Positions 35,079 through 42,958 of a DNA stretch of 64,000 nt are shown here, in pieces; the first letter of the stretch is position 1, and every line of letters begins with the position of its first letter. This DNA is from VXNE01 sp963664635. Its GTDB lineage: Bacteria > Pseudomonadota > Gammaproteobacteria > Pseudomonadales > Azotimanducaceae. The DNA lies in assembly GCA_963664635.1 (NCBI GenBank), contig OY761542.1, positions 5,322,055-5,386,054 on the forward strand. Direction: 5' to 3'. A program made the position numbers and the translations under genes. The notes below the pieces were generated by a model. It made no database searches, was not told the DNA's origin, and worked only from the letters and a program-made list of their open reading frames with translations.

Positions 35079-35098
35079 GTCTGGCGAAGTTGCCGAGA

Positions 35099-35461
35099 TC
35101 AGACGTATACGGCATCGCGAAGCTGGTTGACCAGCCGCCGGACCTCATCGATCCGCCCACCTTGGATCAACTCAGCCGGTGACACACCGTGCAAGTGCTT
35201 CTGTGGCGCGAACACCCAATGCCGCGCCTCGTTCGGTTCATAGAAATCCGAGAGCTGGTCCACGATGAACTCAAGTTCCAGTAGGGTCTTCTCTGTGCGG
35301 GCATGGGGGTAGGACCGCCCCTGGTTCCAGCGCGATACTGTCTCCGGGCGCGTGCCGAGTAGATTCGCGACTTCGATGTGCCGCAAGGCCCCTTTGCTGC
35401 AAATGGATTCCAGCCTTCTGGCGACGGCATTGCTCACGGGCTCCGCTTTCGCTCTTGTCAT
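35099..35461 (-). CDS. Xre/MbcA/ParS-type antitoxin (DUF2384)
   Basis: A 120-residue antitoxin. The N-terminal helix-turn-helix has HIEVANLLGTRPETVSRWNQGRSYPHARTEKTL at about residues 28-60. The C-terminal DUF2384 toxin-binding part has YEPNEARHWVFAPQKHLHGVSPAELIQGGRIDEV. In Xre-RES systems the antitoxin inserts into the RES active site and represses the operon. A good AAGGAAG precedes ATG 35461. It lies between the unknown gene at 35.5-36.8 kb (23-base gap) and the toxin, so the three are likely one operon. Confidence 0.87.
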   Translation of the reverse strand: MTRAKAEPVSNAVARRLESICSKGALRHIEVANLLGTRPETVSRWNQGRSYPHARTEKTLLELEFIVDQLSDFYEPNEARHWVFAPQKHLHGVSPAELIQGGRIDEVRRLVNQLRDAVYV

Positions 35462-35484
35462 GTTTGCTTCCTTGTTGGGCCCGT

Positions 35485-36783
35485 CTAGGCGTGGCGACGC
35501 AGCTCGCGCGTAGCGCGTTGCAGGGGCGGGATCGCAACGGAGTCGGAACGCGCTGCCGCCAAGTGTGCCATGGCCTGCCGGAAGCGACTCATACTCTTCT
35601 GTTTCCGAAGGAGCGCGTTGCGCAGCCTCTCGTCCAAGCCGGCGACGCTAGCGACGGCGGCGACGTCGTCCGAGACGGGCCGTACCCGGTCGTCGAGGTA
35701 GCGGGAGGGCCGTATGGCCTGAGGTGTCTGGCTCAACCACTCTACCTCCCGAGCGCGCTGATACAGAGTGTGCCGTGCCGGATGGGCAATCATGTCCCGC
35801 ACGCCGTGCGGGCAGCAATGGTTGTCCCGACAGCCGTAGCGACCGCGAACGCGGGGCGAGGTGTCGAGCATGCTTTGTGCGACGGCTGGCTTCAACAACA
35901 TGTCGAGCTGAGCGACATAGACGCGCCGGGCTTGACCTCCGTGGCCGGGCGTGGACGGTCGGCGCCACCCCGCTGCGGTGAACCTCCGATGCGTGGTGAC
36001 ACCGTGCGCGATGCCGCCCACCGCGCCGAGTGCGAGTGTCCCGAGGCCGGGTAGCCCGCCGAGGTGGTCTCCTACTAGCGGGATGCCGCGGCCGTGGAAA
36101 TCGCGGCAGGCTTGAACGTAGGCGGCCATCTTCTCACCGGTGGCGTCGTCGCCGAAGTTCTCGACTTTGAGCCAGATGGCATCGCAACGCGTGTCGGCAA
36201 TCGCGGCGAGCAATGTGTCGCGTTCGCGAGGTCTCCGCAAGACGTCCATCGGCAAGGCGAGGGAGTGGATGAGGCCGAGGTCGGTGCCAGAGGAGAGCAC
36301 GGCTTCCCGGGTCCACTCCATCATGTCGAGATCCCGTGGCAGCCAAGGATCGTCAGGGCCCGTGAGCAAGTGCGTCGGGCCCAGGATTTGGGTGAAGCCG
36401 TGGCTGGCCGCCATCTCGACGATCTGTTCCGCCTTGGAACGTCCTGCAGCATTCGCGAAGTCTGACAGGTTGTGGTGACGGTTCTTCAATCCCCAGGGGA
36501 ACCCGCCGAGCGATGGGGTGTGGCCTCCCGGCAGCCCGAGAGGCTGGGTCTTGGGATCAAGAATCAGGTCGAAGTTCCGAGCGCGTGCTTCCGTGATCAG
36601 TTCGGAGTGCCTGCCCACGTGCTGGGCCTCAATGACGAAGCCGAAGAGTCCCCGATCGCCCGTTGCGATGAGTTCGAGCATCTCGCGGTGGTCGTTGCGG
36701 CCGACGCGTACGAATAGGGCGAGGGGATCTTGGATCGGGCGAGCACTGCGCGGCCGAGGGAGAACGATCAGTTCGGCGGACAT
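35485..36783 (-). CDS. Uncharacterised 432-residue protein in operon with Xre/RES
   Basis: I do not recognise this family with certainty. ATG 36783 is chosen for the AGGAG 7 bases upstream; the frame is open to 36855. Strand-helix alternation suggests a TIM-barrel-like fold: LALFVRVGRNDHREM, LFGFVIEAQHVGRHSE, LILDPKT, TQILGPTHLL, LGLIHSLALPMD, AIWLKVENFGDD, IPLVGDHLG and GIAHGVTTHRRF form successive strands. A Cys cluster GCRDNHCCPHG near residue 322 could bind metal. The last 100 residues are basic and helical. Its position upstream of an antitoxin gene suggests a linked accessory function, but none is known to me. Confidence 0.7.
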   Translation of the reverse strand: MSAELIVLPRPRSARPIQDPLALFVRVGRNDHREMLELIATGDRGLFGFVIEAQHVGRHSELITEARARNFDLILDPKTQPLGLPGGHTPSLGGFPWGLKNRHHNLSDFANAAGRSKAEQIVEMAASHGFTQILGPTHLLTGPDDPWLPRDLDMMEWTREAVLSSGTDLGLIHSLALPMDVLRRPRERDTLLAAIADTRCDAIWLKVENFGDDATGEKMAAYVQACRDFHGRGIPLVGDHLGGLPGLGTLALGAVGGIAHGVTTHRRFTAAGWRRPSTPGHGGQARRVYVAQLDMLLKPAVAQSMLDTSPRVRGRYGCRDNHCCPHGVRDMIAHPARHTLYQRAREVEWLSQTPQAIRPSRYLDDRVRPVSDDVAAVASVAGLDERLRNALLRKQKSMSRFRQAMAHLAAARSDSVAIPPLQRATRELRRHA

Positions 36784-36848
36784 GGTTCGTCTCCTTTCGA
36801 TTGAAATTACCACAGCGTTTTTAATAGTGCAATCTGATGGTGTATTAC

Positions 36849-36953
36849 ATGGCATTTGGATTGACGCCTTGGCACGAGGCGTGGCTGGAGTGCCTTAAAG
36901 CCGCGCATCTTCGGGAGGTCGCCCGCGTGTTGCACGGCGGGAACCCGCAGTGA
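36849..36953 (+). CDS. Small ORF (34 residues) coupled to the sulfotransferase remnant
   Basis: ATG 36849 opens a frame encoding MAFGLTPWHEAWLECLKAAH and 14 more residues. Its stop overlaps the GTG of the next frame (GTGA), the coupling style used across this genome. It diverges from the unknown 432-residue gene across 65 bases of AT-richer DNA. It may be a genuine small gene or the remnant of a longer one. Confidence 0.35.
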   Translation: MAFGLTPWHEAWLECLKAAHLREVARVLHGGNPQ

Positions 36954-37474
36954 GCCTGGCTTACGGGGCGCTGCATGACCTGGAACGCGCCGTCCGCACG
37001 CACCTTTTCGGCATGGCGCCGAACAACAGCGGATCGAGTTTTCTCAAGGAGGCGATGGCTACCAGCCGGGCAACCTGGAACCTGCCGCGGGAGGGCCAGT
37101 TTGCGCTCGGGTTCGCCGGGCCGACCACCCTTGAGCACGGCGGGTTGATCTGGAGCGAGCCCGAATGGCTGGCCCGCCTGGCCGACCGGGGCGCCTTCGA
37201 CTGGCCGCGCACGCGCAAGGCGTGGTACTTCCAGGCGTTCGCCCGCGAGCCCAGCGCCTCGGTGTTCTACACCAAGACGCCGTATTTCCTGCTGCACGCG
37301 GACGACCTCAGGCGCCCACGCAGTGCCGCGGAATGTGGCCGTGGCCGAGGTGACGGCGCACCACGGAGCCGTTCCTGCCCTCGACGAGGGCGTTGTCGTT
37401 GGAGCGCCGCGGGCGCGACTTGGCCAACTCCCCGACGTGCAGCTTGCGTAGCAGGCGCGCCACCTGGTGGTTGA
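36950..37474 (+). pseudogene. Sulfotransferase-like protein, truncated by a transposase fragment
   Basis: The first about 122 codons look real. MAPNNSGSSFLKEAM at about residues 22-36 resembles the 5-prime PAPS-binding loop of sulfotransferases, followed by REGQFALGFAGP and FYTKTPYFLLHADDLR. Similarity stops near 37316, where antisense transposase sequence starts, and the rest of the frame is nonsense Arg/Gly/Pro text. Family members normally have over 250 residues, so this one lacks its 3-prime PAPS region and is probably inactive. Confidence 0.55.
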
Positions 37475-38261
37475 CGTACTCGGAGCCGTTGTCGGCGTGG
37501 AAGCCGTTGACCACGAAGGGAAAGGCCTTGATCAGCGCGGTCAGGACCGGGATCAGGAAGGCTTCGGAGATGTGCTCGACGGCACCGATGAACTCGAACT
37601 GCGTGACCTCGTCGATGGCGTTGATCAGGTACAAGCCCTTGTCGCCGTCGTGGTCGCCCTGGCGTACCGTGTCCACCCGCAGGAAGCCGGGGCGACCCTC
37701 GGGGCGCGGCTTGCGGCGCTCGCCGATGGCGACCTGCGTCGCGCGCGTGCCCTCGATCCGCGTGCGGCGCCCGCGGTACGTCTTGCTCCCGCGCAGCCGG
37801 TACAGATGGCTGTTCGACAGGCCCGCCAGACGCTCGAAGGGCCGCCGCCCGTACACCTCGAACTCGCGCTGCATGACGCGTCGCGTGGCCGGGCCGGACA
37901 GCTCCCCGAGGGTCTCGTCCACATCCGCCAGCAAGCGGATGTCGGCCGCCGTGTAGCGCCGCTCGAACGGCCGCGCCGGACCGCGGCGGCCATCCGCGAC
38001 CATGCCCGTGCGCGCGTACTGGCCGACCAGCCGCGTCAACTGCGCCCGCGACAGGCCCGTCACCTTGCCCAGGAACCCCTTCACCAACCCCTTCCCGGGC
38101 TTGTGCAACTCCGTATGGCGAAACCGCACCAGCACGCGCCGCACGAACTCGTACGTCTCGCGCCGATCCACCGGCCGGAAAGCCACCGCATCGCTCCCCT
38201 CCAGAAACGCCCGAATGTCGTCGAGCGTCCGCAATCGTTCCGCATCGAGTCTCAAGATCAT
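37308..38261 (-). pseudogene. Integrase-core (DDE) transposase, C-terminally truncated
   Basis: About 310 residues from ATG 38261 (MILRLDAERLRTLDDIRAFL). The N-terminal helix-turn-helix has VTGLSRAQLTRLVGQYARTG, and the rve catalytic core shows the first Asp in FLRVDTVRQGDHDG, the second in FHADNGSEYVN, and the Glu in NDNALVEGRNGSVVRRHLGHGHI. Similarity ends at about 37335 and the usual C-terminal domain of roughly 80 residues is gone, replaced by a few codons reading into the sulfotransferase remnant. The triad is present, but the protein is probably non-functional. No terminal repeats seen. Confidence 0.8.
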
Positions 38262-38313
38262 CCTCCGATGATCCCGCAACCCGCTTCAGGCTTGTCTGTT
38301 AGAAACGCCCCCA

Positions 38314-38366
38314 GCGGACCCTTTGAAGGGTCCGCCCCTCCGCCGGCTAGCAGGCCGGCGGAGGGG
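38314..38366. repeat. Two adjacent strong hairpins
   Basis: GCGGACCCTT-TG-AAGGGTCCGC (38314-38335) is directly followed by CCCCTCCGCCGGC-TAGCAG-GCCGGCGGAGGGG (38335-38366, 13-bp perfect arms). They lie between the transposase start and the phosphatase remnant and may be the end of the insertion, a terminator pair, or another repeat family. They lack the GTAG flank of the REP elements. Confidence 0.7.
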
Positions 38367-38369
38367 GGC

Positions 38370-39043
38370 GGCGACGTGCACGGAGAGGCTCTCGCCCTTT
38401 CCCGCGTGCTGGGCCGCATCCGCGAAGACGCCGGGGATGCGGAGGCAAGGTTCTGGTGTTGCTTGGCGACTATGTGGACCGGGGGCCGGATTCGCGCCGG
38501 GGCATCGACCTGCTTCTGAACGACCCCGCCCCGGGCTTCGAAACCCGCTTCATCCGGGGGAACCACGACGCCTGGATGCTCGCCTTCCTGGACAATCCCT
38601 CGCGCGGGTTCGAATGGCTCAACGCCGGCGGGCAGGCCACTCTGCTGAGCTACGGCGCTTCCGCGCCGCCCGGGCCCCGAACCGCTGCCCGCCTGGCGTT
38701 GCTGCGGGAAGAGTTCGAGCGCCTGCTGCCACCACGCCACCGCGAATTTCTGGAGGCCCTGCTGCCGTACCACGTCGAGGGCGACTACGCCTTCGTGCAT
38801 GCCGGCGTCCGTCCCGGAGTCCCCATCGACCGGCAGCGCGAGTCGGACCTGCTCTGGATTCGGGACCAGTTTTCTGGCCGCCCCCGACGACCACGGCGCG
38901 ATCATCGTGCACGGCCACACCGTTGTCGACGAGCCGGAGGTGCGCGCAAACCGCATCGGCATCGACACCGGCGCATACGCTACCGGACGCCTCACCTGCC
39001 TCGTTCTAGAGGGGGCGGAGCGGCGCTTTCTGACCGTCGGATG
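38370..39043 (+). pseudogene. Metallophosphatase (serine/threonine protein phosphatase type), two frameshifts
   Basis: Three frames together encode a phosphatase: GDVHGEALALSRVLGRIRED (metal motif GDxHG) up to about 38445, then LLGDYVDRGPDSR and RFIRGNHDAWML (GDxVDRG, GNHD) from about 38448 to 38870, then IVHGHTVVDEPEVRANRIGIDTGAY to 39043. The second shift is at the T run near 38870 (removing one T restores DQFLAAPDDHG). The start codon is missing next to the hairpins at 38314-38366, so the 5-prime end was probably lost with the insertion. Confidence 0.8.
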
Positions 39044-39065
39044 ACCCCGGGCGAGTCGACGGAGT

Positions 39066-39935
39066 CTACTGGTTCATCGCCACGATCCCGGTTTCGTAAG
39101 CCGCCGTGCTCTCGGCATGGTACGCATCGGAGAACCCCAGCGTGCCGTTCGTCGTGTGCCCGATCATGTCGAGCAGATCCTTCGGCAGTTCACGGGCGAC
39201 CTTGTCCGGCACTGCTAGCGCCTGGTTCTCTTCCTGGCGCACCCAACCAACCGAGTAGGTCAGGATGACGCCGTAGCGCCAGTCATCGGAGACGTTCGCG
39301 CCGGCCCCGTGCAGCGTCCCGCCCAGCCAGACCATCACCGAGCCGGCTTCCATCTCCGTGGCGGCGATCTCCTCCTCCCGCGGGCGGCGCCCCTTCGGCC
39401 AGCGGTGGCTGCCGGGAACGAGCAGCGTGCCGCCGTTGTCCGCCGTGAAATCCGACACGGCCCACATCGTCGCCAGCACCAGGTTGGGCCGGGGCAGCGG
39501 GAAGAACGGCAGCGTGTCCTCTTCCCGGTGCAGGAGCTGACTGCGCGCGCCGGGGCCGACGTCCAGGGCGCCGGTGACGTGCAGTTGGTAACGGCCGTCG
39601 CAGTTCGGCTGCAGGAAGTGGTCGCACAGACGCCTCGGCATGGGGTGCATGATCCAGTCGCGCGCGACCTCGGAACGCCTGACCAGCGAGATGACCCGGC
39701 GCGTGAAACCAGGAAAGAAGTCCTTCGGATCGTTGCTCTCCTGCACACGTGTCCGAGCCATGTACGGCGTCAGCTCCGCGCGCAGGCGCTCCCGTTCCGC
39801 CGGCTCCGCGATCCCGGTGACCACCAGGCAGCCGGCCTCTTCGAGGGCGGGGATACCCTCCGTCTCCAGACGATCGAATTCCGTCACCGGGATGGTCGCC
39901 CGGGCCGCTGCTCCCGCTTCCGCCGCCGCCGTCAT
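39066..39935 (-). CDS. Phytanoyl-CoA dioxygenase (PhyH) family protein, copy 3
   Basis: A 289-residue Fe(II)/2-oxoglutarate-type oxygenase, intact. It shows LETEGIPALEEAGCLVVTGIAEPAERERL at the N-terminus, LLHREEDTLPFFPLPRPNLVL (proximal His with Glu, about residues 134-154), LLVPGSHRWP, and TLHGAGANVSDDWRYGVILTYSVGW (distal His and 2-oxoglutarate-type Arg). A GGAGG lies about 7 bases before ATG 39935. It is about 6 kb from the other two copies, which share most of its motif sequence. Substrate unknown. Confidence 0.88.
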   Translation of the reverse strand: MTAAAEAGAAARATIPVTEFDRLETEGIPALEEAGCLVVTGIAEPAERERLRAELTPYMARTRVQESNDPKDFFPGFTRRVISLVRRSEVARDWIMHPMPRRLCDHFLQPNCDGRYQLHVTGALDVGPGARSQLLHREEDTLPFFPLPRPNLVLATMWAVSDFTADNGGTLLVPGSHRWPKGRRPREEEIAATEMEAGSVMVWLGGTLHGAGANVSDDWRYGVILTYSVGWVRQEENQALAVPDKVARELPKDLLDMIGHTTNGTLGFSDAYHAESTAAYETGIVAMNQ

Positions 39936-39988
39936 GTCGTCGCCTCCATCCCGCTCCTCCCGATCATGCGCCCTCGCGATGCAGACCC

Positions 39989-41293
39989 TCAGGCGGCCGC
40001 CAGGCGGTCTCGCGCGAAGGGCAGGTCCTCGCCTTCGCCGTTCGCCACCAGCGCGGTGACCGAGAGGTCGCCGGTGACGTTCACCGCCGTGCGGCACATG
40101 TCGAGCACGCGGTCCACCGCCAGCACCAGGGCGATGGCTTCCGCGGGCAGGCCCACCGCTGGGAGAATGAGCGCGATCGCGACCAGGCTTGCCGACGGGA
40201 TGCCCGCGACGCCGATGGACGTCAGCAGCGCCAGTATCACGATCATCAGTTGCTGCATGAAGTTGAGGTCCACGCCCAGCACCTGCGCGATGAAGATCAC
40301 CACCACGCACTCGTAGAGCGCCGTGCCGTCCATGTTCACGGTGGCGCCCAGGGGCAGGACGAAGCTCGTCACGCGCCGGGACACCCCCGCGTCCTGGGCG
40401 CTCTTCATGCTGATGGGCAGGGTCGCGGACGACGAAGCGGTCGAAAACGCCGTTAGCTGCGCCGGGAGGATCTTGCCGTAGTAGGCGTAGGGCTTGAGGC
40501 CGCCGAAGAACCTGAGCAGGAGCGGCAGCCACCCGAAGAAGTGGATCGCCAGCGCGCCGAGCACGGTCAGGAAGAACAGCAGCAGTGCGCCGAGCACCCC
40601 GAATCCGGAGACGATGAACGTCTTGCCGACCAGCGCGAACACCCCGATCGGCGCGAAGCGCATGACCCACATCGTGATCATGATCATCACGTCGTGCACG
40701 CCTTCCCAGAAGCTGCGCAGCGTGTCGCCGCCGGGCCCCGTCAGCTTCGACAGGAAGTAGCCGAACACGACGCCGACGAAGATCAGCGCGAGGAGCTGCG
40801 TCTCGACGGCGGCCTCCAGGATGTTCGACGGCACCGCCCGCGAGATCACGCCGACGAGATCGGCCATGCTGCGGCCTTCCACGCTCGCCATGACGCCGGT
40901 CGCGTCGGGCAGGGCATTGCGCATGGCCTGGGCGGATTCGGTCTCGCCCGGGGCCACCACGTTGACGAGCACGAGGCCCGTGAAGATGGCGAAGAACCCG
41001 GTCATGAGATAGAAGCCGACGGTCTTGCCGCCGACCCGCCCGAAGGCGCCGCCACTCACCATGTTGCCGACGCCCACGATGATCGACGACAGGATGAGCG
41101 GCACGACCACCATCTTGAGCGCGTTGATGAACAGGCCCCCGAAAAAGTCGAGGATCCCCACCAGCGACGCACCGAAGACGGTCGTCTCCGGACTCGACGG
41201 CCACGCCACCAACGCCGCCAGGACCAGTGCCACGACGATCTGCCAATGCAACGGCAGGCCGACGATCCGGCTCCACATGCTGTTCTCGCTCAT
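39989..41293 (-). CDS. Dicarboxylate/amino acid:cation symporter (DAACS/GltP-DctA family)
   Basis: A 434-residue inner-membrane transporter with 8 membrane helices and two re-entrant hairpins. The serine-rich hairpin is TAFSTASSSATLPISM at about residues 274-289. LPLGATVNMDGTALYE is the TM7 NMDGT cation-site motif, and AGIPSASLVAIAL and VDRVLDMCRTAVNVTGD complete the substrate site. DRVLDMCRT has Arg in TM8 as in acidic-substrate transporters, so glutamate, aspartate or C4-dicarboxylates are likely. It stands alone between phyH copy 3 and rubredoxin. Confidence 0.93.
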   Translation of the reverse strand: MSENSMWSRIVGLPLHWQIVVALVLAALVAWPSSPETTVFGASLVGILDFFGGLFINALKMVVVPLILSSIIVGVGNMVSGGAFGRVGGKTVGFYLMTGFFAIFTGLVLVNVVAPGETESAQAMRNALPDATGVMASVEGRSMADLVGVISRAVPSNILEAAVETQLLALIFVGVVFGYFLSKLTGPGGDTLRSFWEGVHDVMIMITMWVMRFAPIGVFALVGKTFIVSGFGVLGALLLFFLTVLGALAIHFFGWLPLLLRFFGGLKPYAYYGKILPAQLTAFSTASSSATLPISMKSAQDAGVSRRVTSFVLPLGATVNMDGTALYECVVVIFIAQVLGVDLNFMQQLMIVILALLTSIGVAGIPSASLVAIALILPAVGLPAEAIALVLAVDRVLDMCRTAVNVTGDLSVTALVANGEGEDLPFARDRLAAA

Positions 41294-41332
41294 TCGCTTT
41301 CCCCCTCTTCCCCGCGCACGGGCGCGGCCCGG

Positions 41333-41500
41333 TCAGCCAATCTCGATCATCTCGAAATCTTCTTTCCCGACCCCGCACTCCGGACACACGAAGTCCTCCG
41401 GCACGTCCTCCCAGGCGGTCCCGGGCGCGATGCCGTCGTCCTCGTATCCCTCTGCTTCGTCGTAGATCCAACCGCAGACGATGCACTGCCACTTCTTCAC
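41333..41500 (-). CDS. Rubredoxin
   Basis: A 55-residue iron-sulfur electron carrier. It has the two metal knuckles CIVCG (residues 6-10) and CPECG (about 39-43) with the usual aromatic core (WQCIVCGWIYDEAEGY, DFVCPECG). The GTG at 41500 gives the canonical length and follows AAGGAA by about 13 bases; the frame is open to 41614 but the extension is not rubredoxin. It diverges from ubiA, as in pseudomonads. Confidence 0.95.
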   Translation of the reverse strand: MKKWQCIVCGWIYDEAEGYEDDGIAPGTAWEDVPEDFVCPECGVGKEDFEMIEIG

Positions 41501-41612
41501 GGTCGCTCGTTCTATTCCTTCTCTGCCTTTCCCGGCCCTTCCCGGCCTTCGCTTTCGCGCCGCAAATCCGACACACTCGCGGCCCCGAAAGAATACCCGT
41601 TCGCCCTCACGC

Positions 41613-42485
41613 ATGCCCGGGAGACTGGTCGCCTACCTGCAGCTCATGCGCCTCGACAGACCCGTGGGCACGCTGCTTCTGCTGTGGCCGACGCTCGCCG
41701 CGCTCTGGATTGCCGCCGAGGGGACACCCCCCTGGCCGGTCGTCGGCGCGTTCGTGGCCGGGACGTTTCTCATGCGCGCCGGTGGATGCGTGGTCAACGA
41801 CATGGCGGACCAGGACTTCGACCCACAGGTGAAGCGCACCGCGGACAGGCCGCTGGCGACCGGCCGCGTATCCCGCATGGAGGCCGGCGGACTCTTCCTC
41901 GTGCTCGCCCTGCTCGCCCTCGCCGTGGTGCTGACGCTCAACACGCCGACGCGCCTGCTCGCCGTCGCGGGGCTTGCCATCGCCGTCGCCTACCCCTTCA
42001 TGAAGCGCTACACCCACCTGCCCCAGGTGGTTCTCGGCGTCGCGTTCAGCTGGGGCATCCCGATGGCGTTCGCCGCCGTGACGGGGGATGTCCCGGTCCC
42101 GGCATGGCTCCTGTTCTTCGCGAGCCTGCTCTGGATCGTGGCCTATGACACCGAGTACGCCATGGTGGACCGGCGCGACGACCTCCGCGCCGGCATCAAG
42201 TCGATCGCCATCCTGTTCGGCCAGGCCGACCGCGCCATGATCGGCGCCCTGCAGGTGGCGACGCTCGGCATGCTGATCCTCGTCGGCGTGAACGCGGGGC
42301 TGGGGGTCGCCTGGTTCGCCGCCCTCGCCGTCGCGGCCGCGCTCTTCGGCTACCAGCAGCACCTGATCCGCGAGCGCGAGGAGTCCCGCTGTTTCGCGGC
42401 ATTCCGCAACAACACCTGGGTCGGTTTCGCGCTGTTCGCGGGAGCCGTCGCGGAGTACGCGCACCCGGCCGGGTCCGCGGCGTGA
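41613..42485 (+). CDS. ubiA: 4-hydroxybenzoate polyprenyltransferase
   Basis: A 290-residue membrane prenyltransferase of ubiquinone synthesis. The first Asp-rich motif is NDMADQDFDPQVKRTADRPLATG at about residues 68-90, and the second is YDTEYAMVDRRDDLRAGIKS at about 190-209, both binding Mg-diphosphate. LMRLDRPVGTLLLLWPTLAALW is the N-terminal signature. Membrane helices fill the rest. ATG 41613 is chosen by homology although the frame opens earlier. ubiC is not adjacent. The end overlaps dctQ by four bases. Confidence 0.95.
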   Translation: MPGRLVAYLQLMRLDRPVGTLLLLWPTLAALWIAAEGTPPWPVVGAFVAGTFLMRAGGCVVNDMADQDFDPQVKRTADRPLATGRVSRMEAGGLFLVLALLALAVVLTLNTPTRLLAVAGLAIAVAYPFMKRYTHLPQVVLGVAFSWGIPMAFAAVTGDVPVPAWLLFFASLLWIVAYDTEYAMVDRRDDLRAGIKSIAILFGQADRAMIGALQVATLGMLILVGVNAGLGVAWFAALAVAAALFGYQQHLIREREESRCFAAFRNNTWVGFALFAGAVAEYAHPAGSAA

Positions 42486-42958
42486 TCGAGCGGGCGATCG
42501 ACCGGACGGGCCGGGCCGTGGCCTGGCTCACCTTCGCGATGATCGTCGTGACCTGCGTGGTGGTCGTCCTGCGCTACGGGTTCGACACCAGCGCCATCAT
42601 GCTGCAGGAGTCCGTGATCTACATGCACGGGATGGTCTTCATGCTGGGGCTCGCCTACACGGCGCGGCACGACGGCCACGTCCGCGTCGACGTCCTGTAC
42701 GGACGCATGACGCCCCGGGCGCGCGGCATCGTCAATCTGGCCGGACACCTCGTGCTCACGATCCCCCTGTGTGTGACGATCTTCGTGACGAGCCTCGACT
42801 ATGTCGCGAGTTCCTGGTCCGTTCTCGAAGGCTCCCCGGAGGTCGGCGGCATCCCGGCGGTCTTTGCGCTGAAGACCCTGATTCCGCTCTCGGCGGCCAT
42901 GCTCGCCGCCCAGGCGGCCGTGCAGTCCGTGCGGGAGTTCCGGGCGCTCCGGGCGTGA
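42482..42958 (+). CDS. TRAP transporter small permease subunit (DctQ)
   Basis: A 158-residue protein with four membrane helices and the DctQ signature LQESVIYMHGMVFMLGLAYTARHDGHVRVDVLYGRM at about residues 41-76. It forms the membrane complex with DctM for ATP-independent uptake of an organic acid. GTG 42482 overlaps ubiA (GTGA), and the stop overlaps dctM the same way, so ubiA-dctQ-dctM look co-transcribed. Confidence 0.92.
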   Translation: MIERAIDRTGRAVAWLTFAMIVVTCVVVVLRYGFDTSAIMLQESVIYMHGMVFMLGLAYTARHDGHVRVDVLYGRMTPRARGIVNLAGHLVLTIPLCVTIFVTSLDYVASSWSVLEGSPEVGGIPAVFALKTLIPLSAAMLAAQAAVQSVREFRALRA

